NCBI GenBank assembly: GCA_013042165.1
Contig: JABDQT010000097.1
Location: 1-5,198 of the forward strand
Source of the DNA: Kiritimatiellales bacterium
GTDB taxonomy: Bacteria; Verrucomicrobiota; Kiritimatiellia; Kiritimatiellales; Pontiellaceae
Reading direction: 5' to 3'
DNA: 5,198 bases
Shown here: piece by piece, positions 1-5,164 of the stretch
How positions within the stretch are numbered: position 1 is the first letter of the stretch
Layout of the letters: every line of letters begins with the position of its first letter
The notes under the pieces: generated by a model
What the model saw: the letters and a program-made list of their open reading frames with translations, nothing else
What the model was told of the DNA's origin: nothing
The model's database searches: none
Position numbers and translations under genes: made by a program

Positions 1-2170
1 TGCGGGTGCCAACGTGTTTACCGTCAAAGCTGAAGACGGCGCACTGGCTTCCGATACGGCGACACTGAACATTACAGTGATTGCGGCACCGGTGAATCAG
101 CCTCCGGTCTTCACCGTTGATCCGATCAACGAAATCAATGCCGATGAAGGCGTGGCTTACAGCAGCACGATTGCCAACGACGCGTCCGATCCGGAAGCCG
201 ATCCGATGACCTTCTCGAAGGCCTCCGGACCGGCCTGGCTGAGTGTGGCGGCCAACGGCGCACTCTCCGGTACTCCGGGTGCAGGCGATGTGGGTGCGAA
301 TGTCTTCACCGTGCAGGTGAACGCCACCGGCGGCAGCGATACGGCGACACTGAACATTACCGTTATTGCGGCCCCGGTTAACCAGCCTCCAGTCTTCACC
401 GTGGATCCCATCAACGAGATCGATGCGACCGAAGATGCCGCATACAGCAGCAGCATCGCTGGTGACGCGTCCGATCCGGAAGCCGACCCGCTGACCTTCT
501 CGAAGGTCTCCGGACCGGCGTGGTTGAGCGTGGCGGCCAACGGCGCACTCTCCGGTACTCCAGGCGCAGGCGATGTGGGAGCCAACGCATTTACTGTGCG
601 GGTGGACGCCGCAGGCGGCAGCGATACGGCGACACTCAACATCACCGTGGTTGCCGCACCGGTAGGTGGCTGGGAAGAACTGACCAACGACGACTTTGAA
701 GCCGGATTCGGCAACTGGGTCGACGGGGGTTCGGATGTTTCACTGTCAGCTAATAATGCTATCGGCGCACAGTGCCTGGACCTTCAGGATAACTCGGGCG
801 CTGGTTCGTCTTCATGGCTGGCGAGCTCGCTGGACCTGACGGGCTACACGCAGCTGGAAATTGCATTCACCTACATGCCGATCAGCATGGAAGGCGCGGA
901 AGACTTCTGGGTGCAGTATTCCGACAATGGCGGCTCAAGCTGGACCACCATTAAAGCCTACATCAATAATGTGGACTTCGTTAACGGCACGCGTGAAAAC
1001 CCGGTTCTTACGATCGACAGTGGAAGCTACAACTTCACGGCGAACGCAAGTGTCCAGTTTGTTTGCGATGCCTCCGGAAATTCCGACGATATCTATATCG
1101 ATAACGTGGTGATCTCCGGTTATGTGGATGGACCTCCTCCGCCGAACCAGGCGCCGACCTTTACAGTGGATCCGATTAACGAGATCAATGCCACCGAGAA
1201 TGCGGCGTACAGCAGCTCCATTGCGGACGATGCGTCTGATCCGGAAGCCGATCCAATGACCTTCTCGAAGGTCTCCGGACCGGCCTGGTTGAGCGTAGCG
1301 GCCAACGGCGCGCTCTCCGGTACGCCGGGTGCGGGCGATGTGGGTGCCAATGTCTTCACCGTGCAGGTGGACGCCACCGGCGGCAGCGACACGGCCACGT
1401 TGAATATCACGGTCGACACAGCACCGGTAAATCAGGCTCCGGCCTTCACGGTGGATCCGATCAACGAGATCAATGCCACCGAAGATGCGGCGTACAGCAG
1501 TTCCATTGCGGACGATGCGTCTGATCCGGAATCTGATCCGATGACCTTCTCGAAGGTTTCCGGTCCGGCCTGGTTGAGCGTGGCGTCCGATGGTTCGCTC
1601 TCCGGTACACCGGGTGCGGGCGATGTGGGTGCCAATGTCTTCACCGTGCAGGTTGACGCCACCGGCGGCAGCGATACAGCCACGTTGAACATTACCGTGG
1701 ATGCCGCTCCCGTTGGTTGGGTCGAGATCCTCTACGATGACTTCGAAGGTGGATTTGGTAACTGGGATGACGGCGGCACAGACTGCAAGCTGTATACGGG
1801 TGGAGCACGTGCCCATCAGGGCAACAATGCGCTTCATCTTCAGGACAACACCAGTACATCGGTGTCGTCCACCGGCGATCTGGCGTTGTCTGCCAAGAGC
1901 GAAATCAAGGTCGAGTTCTGGGCCAATACCCAAAACTTGAAAAACAATGAGGACTTCTGGCTGCAGATCTCCACGGACGGCGGATCGAACTACGACACCG
2001 TGAAGGATTATAATGCGGGTACCGAGTTTGAGAATGACGTGTTCTTCTCGGATACGGTCCTTATCAGCGGCTATACGCTGACCGATCAGACCCGCCTGCG
2101 TTTCCGGTGCGATGCCTCCAGCAACTCCGATAACGTCTTTATTGACGAGGTGCGCGTGTCGGTTCAATAA
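1..2170 (+). CDS. Large surface/secreted protein with CADG (Ig/cadherin-like) repeats and jelly-roll modules, C-terminal part
   Basis: The reading frame is open from the first bases of the window (codons in phase from base 2), so the GTG at 14 is not a real start and the gene begins upstream. Numbering from base 14, four Ig-like repeats are visible at residues 31-125, 126-217, 381-475 and 476-567, plus the tail of an earlier one at the window edge. Each has the marks of the He_PIG/CADG family: a DPINEI...SDPE.DP opening, GPAWLSV, G.LSGTPGAGDVGAN, and an ITV end strand. Two related modules at 218-372 and 568-718 share DDFE.GFGNW.DGG.D, LQDN, EDFW.Q, CDAS.NSD and ID.V, which resembles the jelly-roll MAM-like or carbohydrate-binding-like ends of secreted hydrolases in Bacteroidetes and Verrucomicrobia. 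The acidic, Cys-poor, Thr/Ser/Gly-rich composition fits an extracellular, probably Ca2+-binding stalk. The protein ends directly after the last module, with no PEP-CTERM, LPXTG or obvious type IX sorting tail. No catalytic domain is visible here, so adhesin or polysaccharide-degrading enzyme both remain possible. Confidence 0.9.
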   Translation, partial: AGANVFTVKAEDGALASDTATLNITVIAAPVNQPPVFTVDPINEINADEGVAYSSTIANDASDPEADPMTFSKASGPAWLSVAANGALSGTPGAGDVGANVFTVQVNATGGSDTATLNITVIAAPVNQPPVFTVDPINEIDATEDAAYSSSIAGDASDPEADPLTFSKVSGPAWLSVAANGALSGTPGAGDVGANAFTVRVDAAGGSDTATLNITVVAAPVGGWEELTNDDFEAGFGNWVDGGSDVSLSANNAIGAQCLDLQDNSGAGSSSWLASSLDLTGYTQLEIAFTYMPISMEGAEDFWVQYSDNGGSSWTTIKAYINNVDFVNGTRENPVLTIDSGSYNFTANASVQFVCDASGNSDDIYIDNVVISGYVDGPPPPNQAPTFTVDPINEINATENAAYSSSIADDASDPEADPMTFSKVSGPAWLSVAANGALSGTPGAGDVGANVFTVQVDATGGSDTATLNITVDTAPVNQAPAFTVDPINEINATEDAAYSSSIADDASDPESDPMTFSKVSGPAWLSVASDGSLSGTPGAGDVGANVFTVQVDATGGSDTATLNITVDAAPVGWVEILYDDFEGGFGNWDDGGTDCKLYTGGARAHQGNNALHLQDNTSTSVSSTGDLALSAKSEIKVEFWANTQNLKNNEDFWLQISTDGGSNYDTVKDYNAGTEFENDVFFSDTVLISGYTLTDQTRLRFRCDASSNSDNVFIDEVRVSVQ
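104..388 (+). repeat. CADG/He_PIG repeat 1 (95 codons)
   Basis: First complete Ig-like repeat in the window, starting at PVFTVDP. It differs from the others mainly in the first third (NADEGVAYSSTIAND) and keeps the GPAWLSV and SGTPGAGDVGAN core. Repeat 2 follows with no spacer at a 95-codon period. Confidence 0.85.
389..664 (+). repeat. CADG/He_PIG repeat 2 (92 codons)
   Basis: Second Ig-like repeat, with the same core as repeat 1. It carries NAFTVRVDAAGG where the others have NVFTVQV(D/N)ATGG. It ends in AAPVGGW, where the first jelly-roll module begins. Confidence 0.85.
665..1129 (+). other. Jelly-roll module A coding segment (MAM-/CBM-like)
   Basis: This segment of about 155 codons (residues 218-372 counted from base 14) opens with WEELTNDDFEAGFGNW and closes with IYIDNVVISGYV. 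The conserved points are the acidic DDFE start, the GNW.DGG.D turn, LQDN, EDFWVQYSDNGG and FVCDASGNSDD. It is homologous to module B but clearly more diverged from it than the Ig-like repeats are from each other. A proline-rich linker (GPPPPNQ) joins it to repeat 3. The beta-sandwich fold and a ligand-binding role are inferred from recalled family resemblance. Confidence 0.65.
1154..1438 (+). repeat. CADG/He_PIG repeat 3 (95 codons)
   Basis: Third full Ig-like repeat. It starts exactly 1050 bp after repeat 1 and differs from repeat 4 at only 7 of 92 residues by eye. The stretch coding GDVGANVFTVQV is the same in both at the DNA level. Confidence 0.85.
1439..1714 (+). repeat. CADG/He_PIG repeat 4 (92 codons)
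   Basis: Fourth full Ig-like repeat, following repeat 3 directly. Its distinctive changes are PESDP and ASDGSLS in place of PEADP and AANGALS. It ends in DAAPVGWV, where module B begins, at the same point as repeat 2 meets module A. Confidence 0.85.
1715..2167 (+). other. Jelly-roll module B coding segment, C-terminal
   Basis: This segment of about 151 codons (residues 568-718 counted from base 14) runs from EILYDDFEGGFGNWDDGG to FIDEVRVSVQ and then the TAA stop. Compared with module A it has an insert (YTGGARAHQGNN) that restores the form common in this family, and a Cys (GGTDCKL) next to the DGG turn. With the other Cys in RFRCDAS this could form a disulfide. It is the extreme C-terminus of the protein. 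Confidence 0.65.
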
Positions 2171-2196
2171 AGCACATTGAAACGATGATATGAAAG

Positions 2197-2226
2197 CGCG
2201 GTGCTCTTCGGGGCGCCGCGTTTTTT
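2197..2226 (+). terminator. Rho-independent terminator with UUCG tetraloop
   Basis: A 10-bp stem (2197-2206 with 2211-2220, including two G-U pairs) is closed by a C(UUCG)G tetraloop and followed directly by six T residues. It lies 26 nt after the stop of the repeat protein, so it should separate that transcript from the sigma factor gene. The stem can be extended by AAAG pairing with the T-run. Confidence 0.9.
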
Positions 2227-2247
2227 ACGTGCTTAACAGGCGCTGAT

Positions 2248-2257
2248 TTGTTAACAA
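2248..2257. promoter_or_regulatory. 10-bp perfect palindrome upstream of the sigma factor gene (possible operator)
   Basis: TTGTTAACAA is a perfect palindrome centred 30 nt before the GTG start of the sigma gene. It falls within the only space where that operon's promoter can lie (2227-2281). No convincing -35/-10 pair could be fixed: TTAACA at 2233-2238 resembles a -35 box, but no good -10 box follows at the right spacing. The role as an operator is a guess. Confidence 0.25.
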
Positions 2258-2272
2258 TCAACGGCTTGTACT

Positions 2273-2281
2273 GGAGAAGAA
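2273..2281 (+). promoter_or_regulatory. Ribosome binding site for the sigma factor gene
   Basis: GGAGAAG, with GGAG at 2273-2276, ends five bases before GTG 2282. An in-frame TAA at 2252-2254 rules out any start much further upstream, and the encoded MSKEWNTRKSLL matches the usual N-terminus of this family. Together these fix the GTG as the start. Confidence 0.8.
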
Positions 2282-2875
2282 GTGAGCAAAGAGTGGAACA
2301 CGCGAAAATCGTTGCTGAAACGGGTGAGGGATTCATCCGATGAACAGGCCTGGGCGGATTTTTTGGGCTACTACGAAAACTTTATCTACCATATTCTGCG
2401 GCAAATGGAGCTGAACACGGAAGAGTGCAACGATCTGGTGCAGGACATTCTGCTCAAGCTATGGAAAAACCTGAAAAGCTACGACCCGGAAAAAGCTCGT
2501 TTTCGAACCTGGCTGGGCCGGGTGGTGCGCAACGCGGCATATGACTATTTTTCCAAGGCAAAAACCCAGTCCAAATTATTGGAAGAGGAGCGCGCCATGG
2601 CCGAAACCATCTGTTCCACATCGGCGTCGGAGCTTGAAACAATGATTGCAAAAGAGTGGGAACTCTACATGACGAGCTATGCCATGGAGCGCATGCGCGG
2701 AATTTTCTCGGGCGAGGCGTTGAATGTTTTTTCGATGAGTCTCGATGGAGTGCCGACCGAAGTGATTGCCAAACGACTGAATCTCAACCGGGATTCGGTC
2801 TACACCCTGAGGAATCGTGTCAAGTCGCGTCTGATCAAGGAAGTGCATGCAATCATGAAAGAGGTTGAGGGGTGA
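2282..2875 (+). CDS. RNA polymerase sigma factor, sigma-70 family, ECF-like (paired with a Ser/Thr kinase)
   Basis: This 197-residue protein has the two-domain layout of ECF-type sigma factors. Region 2 lies at about residues 10-95: TRKSLLKRVRDSSDEQAW, then NDLVQDILLKLWKNL, and YDPEKARFRTWLGRVVRNAAYDYF, the last part matching the -10 recognition and melting segment. A linker of about 45 residues leads to region 4 (about 143-190), whose helix-turn-helix VPTEVIAKRLNLNRDSVYTLRNRVKSRL should read the -35 element. The N-terminal TR.SLL..VRD...AW pattern is the form common in planctomycete and Kiritimatiella-type genomes. No anti-sigma factor gene is next to it; the next gene is a transmembrane Ser/Thr kinase, so control by phosphorylation is the likely mode. 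The usual DAED acidic motif before LVQ reads E-C-N-D (48-51), with a Thr at 46. The start is GTG with a good ribosome binding site. The target promoters are unknown. Confidence 0.9.
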   Translation: MSKEWNTRKSLLKRVRDSSDEQAWADFLGYYENFIYHILRQMELNTEECNDLVQDILLKLWKNLKSYDPEKARFRTWLGRVVRNAAYDYFSKAKTQSKLLEEERAMAETICSTSASELETMIAKEWELYMTSYAMERMRGIFSGEALNVFSMSLDGVPTEVIAKRLNLNRDSVYTLRNRVKSRLIKEVHAIMKEVEG

Positions 2876-2904
2876 AGAGCAGATCGTATGCTGCTGTCGA
2901 ATAT

Positions 2905-2932
2905 GCATGGGCGAAACAGCAACCGCCCATGC
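2905..2932 (+). promoter_or_regulatory. 9-bp hairpin in the sigma-kinase spacer
   Basis: GCATGGGCG (2905-2913) pairs perfectly with CGCCCATGC (2924-2932) around a 10-nt A-rich loop. No T-run follows, so it is not a classic terminator. Lying between the sigma stop (2875) and the kinase start (2970), it could set the ratio of sigma to kinase by partial termination, transcript processing or effects on kinase translation. Confidence 0.45.
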
Positions 2933-2956
2933 CGGGCAGGCGGTATGCGCAATAGC

Positions 2957-2960
2957 GGAG
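2957..2960 (+). promoter_or_regulatory. Ribosome binding site that fixes the kinase start at ATG 2970
   Basis: GGAG lies nine bases before ATG 2970. The frame is open back to a TTG at 2865 inside the sigma gene, but the other upstream candidates (TTG 2865, ATG 2907, GTG 2964) lack a well-spaced Shine-Dalgarno. The 35 extra residues they would add look like no kinase N-terminus and include the hairpin sequence. Confidence 0.65.
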
Positions 2961-2969
2961 CGTGTGATC

Positions 2970-4937
2970 ATGCCAGACCATCATGAAATTCCGATTGATC
3001 CACGGGTAAAGGATTTTTACGGGGTGGCGGAGAACTACGACGAAGTCGATTCGTCGGAAATCAATCCCTCGTTGTTCAGTCTGTCCAAGGTGTCGCAGCG
3101 GTACGAGTCGGCCGAGTTGATTGCCGAGGGGGGCATGAAGCAAATCTACAAGGTGTACGATGCGCGTGCAAGGCGGTATCTGGCGATGGCCCTGCTGCGA
3201 CCCGATGCCCCGGAAGACCTGTTTGATCCGTTTATCCATGAAGCATGGCTGACGGCGCAGCTGGCGCATCCGAACATCATTGCCATTCATGATATTGGCG
3301 TGAATCTTCAGAGGAAACCCTACTTCACGATGGATCTGAAGGCGGGGGATTCGCTGCGCGAGCTGATCGAAAAACTGCACCATGGCGACCGCGCTGCCTT
3401 GACGCGCTATCCCCTGGAAACCCTGCTGCAGATTTTTATCAAAGTCTGCGATGCCATGTCGTATGCCCATTCGATCCATGTGCTGCATTTGGATCTAAAG
3501 CCGGCCAACATACAGGTCGGGGACTTTGGGCAGGTGTTGGTCTGCGACTGGGGCATGGGGAAGGTGCTGGGTAAAGAGGGCGATCTTGAGTTCGATCGCC
3601 AGCTGCTGAATCCGGACCTGCTGAGTTCCGTGCTGCTGTACGGAGAGTTGAAGGGAACCCCCGGCAACATGGCCCCGGAGCAGGTGTTGAATAAGGGCGA
3701 GCTCGACGTCCGGACGGATGTGTATGGGCTGGGCGGCATTCTCTATGCGCTGTTGACCTATCTGCGCCCGCTCTCAGGAAGCACCGAGGAGATTTTACAA
3801 AAGACAAAGAACGGGGCGATTGTTTCCCCGTGCATACGCGCGCCAGAACGAAACATCCCCAAGGCGCTCGATGCCGTGGTCATGAAGGCGCTGGCAACGG
3901 ATCCGGATAAACGATATGCATCGGTGACGGCACTGCGCAACGAGGTGCATCGCTATCTGACCGGGTATGCCACCGAAGCGGAAAACGCCGGGATATGGAC
4001 GCAGATGAACCTCTTTTATCGGCGCAACAAGCGGTTTTGCATTACCGTCTCCTGCTCGGCTCTCGTGGGGGTGGCGGGGGCGCTCTTTTCGATTTTCCAA
4101 TTGAGTGCCCAGCGACATCTGGCCAACGAGGCCCTGCTTGAAGCCGAACAAATGCTGGCCCTTTACGATGCGGGGCAGGATAAACTCGAAATGCTGGGCT
4201 CGCGGTATGACGAATCGGTAAAAACCATTGCGCGCCGCCATCAGCATGCCGGCAATTACACGGCCGCGGAAAATGTGCTGCGGGCCGCGTTGGAAGAGGA
4301 TCCCGACAATCCCGTCTATCTTTATGAAATGGGGCAATATTTTTTCACCATGCAGCGATTTAATGCGGCCTTGGGCTATTTCGATCAATCGGGCATTGAA
4401 GACGATGTGGTCGAGATGGCCCGAAAGTATGCACCGCTTAAGAGGGACGACGGGCTGTTGACCCCTGAGCAGATGGCGGATATTTTCGGGCATTTGATCC
4501 TCAACGGTCCGCTGGAGCAGAGAATGGTCCTGTATGACCAGCGCCATCGACTGAACCTCAGGCAACGTGCACGGATTGTGGAGGCCTATCTGCATGTGTT
4601 GAATCCGGAGTGGACCGATGCGGTCTTTGAGTATGATCCTGAGAAGGGATCGCTGAAGCTGGGCGGGACCGGACTGCACAAGGTATCCCCGGCGCCCAGT
4701 GTACTTGCCGGCCTGCAACCGCGTATTCTGGATGTGAGCGGAACCGGTATCCGTGATCTGTCCCAAGAGACCGGCTATCCGATTGAGAAGCTGAATGTCA
4801 GCAACACTCCGTTTACCCGCAAGAAAATCCTCCGGCAGATGATCCACCTGCAGGAGTTAACGGTTGACCGGAAACAATACGAGAATATGAACCTGCGCAA
4901 TTTTCCCGACCGGGTCAGGATCAATGTGAAGCACTAA
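2970..4937 (+). CDS. Transmembrane Ser/Thr protein kinase (PknB-like) with TPRs and LRR-like C-terminus, lysine-relocated active site
   Basis: From ATG 2970 the protein has 655 residues. The Hanks-type kinase domain spans about 45-335: glycine loop AEGGMKQIYKVYD (52-64), alpha-C Glu in HEAW (E91), catalytic loop HLDLKPAN (173-180, D175, K177, N180), DWG (193-195), GTPGNMAPEQ (229-238), DVRTDVYGLGGILY, and a closing DPDKRYASVTALRNEV. The beta-3 position that should hold the ATP lysine reads LAMALLRP (A74 in place of K), whereas K57 sits in the glycine loop at the place of the third Gly. HRD is HLD, so this is a non-RD kinase. One membrane helix follows (about 356-378, preceded by RRNKR, which predicts a cytoplasmic kinase). 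Then come a charged helical stretch, about two TPRs (424-475), a middle part I do not recognise, and three or four degenerate LRR-like strands (LKLGGTGL, LDVSGTGI, LNVSNTPF, LQELTVD; 562-637). It lies 94 nt downstream of the sigma gene, probably in one operon, and likely phosphorylates that sigma factor or its regulator in response to a signal at the C-terminal part. Confidence 0.9.
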   Translation: MPDHHEIPIDPRVKDFYGVAENYDEVDSSEINPSLFSLSKVSQRYESAELIAEGGMKQIYKVYDARARRYLAMALLRPDAPEDLFDPFIHEAWLTAQLAHPNIIAIHDIGVNLQRKPYFTMDLKAGDSLRELIEKLHHGDRAALTRYPLETLLQIFIKVCDAMSYAHSIHVLHLDLKPANIQVGDFGQVLVCDWGMGKVLGKEGDLEFDRQLLNPDLLSSVLLYGELKGTPGNMAPEQVLNKGELDVRTDVYGLGGILYALLTYLRPLSGSTEEILQKTKNGAIVSPCIRAPERNIPKALDAVVMKALATDPDKRYASVTALRNEVHRYLTGYATEAENAGIWTQMNLFYRRNKRFCITVSCSALVGVAGALFSIFQLSAQRHLANEALLEAEQMLALYDAGQDKLEMLGSRYDESVKTIARRHQHAGNYTAAENVLRAALEEDPDNPVYLYEMGQYFFTMQRFNAALGYFDQSGIEDDVVEMARKYAPLKRDDGLLTPEQMADIFGHLILNGPLEQRMVLYDQRHRLNLRQRARIVEAYLHVLNPEWTDAVFEYDPEKGSLKLGGTGLHKVSPAPSVLAGLQPRILDVSGTGIRDLSQETGYPIEKLNVSNTPFTRKKILRQMIHLQELTVDRKQYENMNLRNFPDRVRINVKH

Positions 4938-5052
4938 AGCATGTTTGATTCAATGTGTCGCATGGTCTGACGGTTCAACGAGGTAGTGCGGCTTTCCGCC
5001 CAGGAGGGACAAACTCCGCAGCGTGCGATCTTCCAAATATTCTGCCCACGTG
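4938..5052. other. Non-coding stretch after the kinase gene; no clear terminator
   Basis: I see no gene and no stem followed by a T-run here. The right part (about 4980-5052) contains a small GCGG-CTTT-CCGC hairpin (4988-4999) and GGAGGG...CTCC. These share base style with the palindromic units to the right, so it may be part of the same repeat. Both minus-strand frames across this area are open but rich in Arg, Pro and Gly, as expected of translated GC-rich palindromes. Confidence 0.5.
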
Positions 5053-5100
5053 TGGAGGGGCGGAGGCTCTCCGCCCGGTCGCGGAGCCCGCGACCCTCCA
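5053..5100. repeat. Palindromic unit, copy 1: 48-nt three-way cruciform
   Basis: An outer 5-bp stem TGGAG/CTCCA (5053-5057 with 5096-5100) encloses two directly adjoining hairpins of 19 nt. Arm 1 is GGGCGGAG-GCT-CTCCGCCC (5058-5076) and arm 2 is GGTCGCGG-AGC-CCGCGACC (5077-5095), each with an 8-bp perfect stem and a 3-nt loop. Every base of the unit is accounted for (5+19+19+5). I do not recognise a named repeat family. Confidence 0.8.
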
Positions 5101-5121
5101 TGCGCACCGCCTCTGGTTGGG

Positions 5122-5145
5122 TGGAGGGGCGGACGCGACCCTCCA
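5122..5145. repeat. Palindromic unit, copy 2: 24-nt internally deleted form
   Basis: The 12 bases TGGAGGGGCGGA and the 12 bases CGCGACCCTCCA are joined directly. This equals copy 1 minus its exact central 24 nt (5065-5088). The ends still form a 7-bp stem TGGAGGG/CCCTCCA with a 10-nt loop. Confidence 0.75.
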
Positions 5146-5164
5146 GTTGAACCGTCGCTGTTTT

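Larger units (their letters stand above)
4969..5156. repeat. Possible 188-bp element with 11-bp perfect terminal inverted repeats
   Basis: GACGGTTCAAC (4969-4979) and GTTGAACCGTC (5146-5156) are exact reverse complements and bracket the first two palindromic units. No target-site duplication is visible next to them, and a third palindromic unit lies just outside, so a MITE-like mobile element is only one reading. The other is that this is one unit of a larger interspersed repeat. Confidence 0.4.

Noticed and set aside
157..1692. Several shorter minus-strand frames (157-714, 1120-1419, 1432-1692) that resemble each other
   Set aside because: Their similarity to each other is only the reverse reading of the same Ig-like repeats; there are no separate start signals or family motifs.
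935..2167. Long minus-strand open frame (about 410 codons) opposite the repeat protein
   Set aside because: It mirrors the plus-strand repeats, has no domain I recognise, and the plus-strand frame has clear family motifs throughout. The opening comes from repeated GC-rich codons.
2233..2261. Possible sigma-70 promoter with TTAACA as the -35 box
   Set aside because: At 16-18 bp spacing no sequence close to TATAAT is found, and promoter rules in this lineage are not well known to me.
2865..2969. N-terminal extension of the kinase to TTG 2865, which would overlap the sigma gene and add 35 residues including CCCRIC
   Set aside because: There is no well-placed ribosome binding site for it, the added residues match no kinase N-terminus, and ATG 2970 has GGAG at good spacing. 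The Cys cluster is most likely untranslated spacer.
2888..2986. 32-codon open frame in the sigma-kinase spacer that ends just past the kinase start (possible leader peptide)
   Set aside because: Only a weak GAAGAG precedes its ATG, the peptide (MLLSNMHGRNSNRP...) shows nothing recognisable, and chance frames of this length are common.
3795..4847. Minus-strand open frame of about 350 codons opposite the kinase
   Set aside because: It overlaps the kinase domain and TPR code completely, and its translation shows no recognisable domain.
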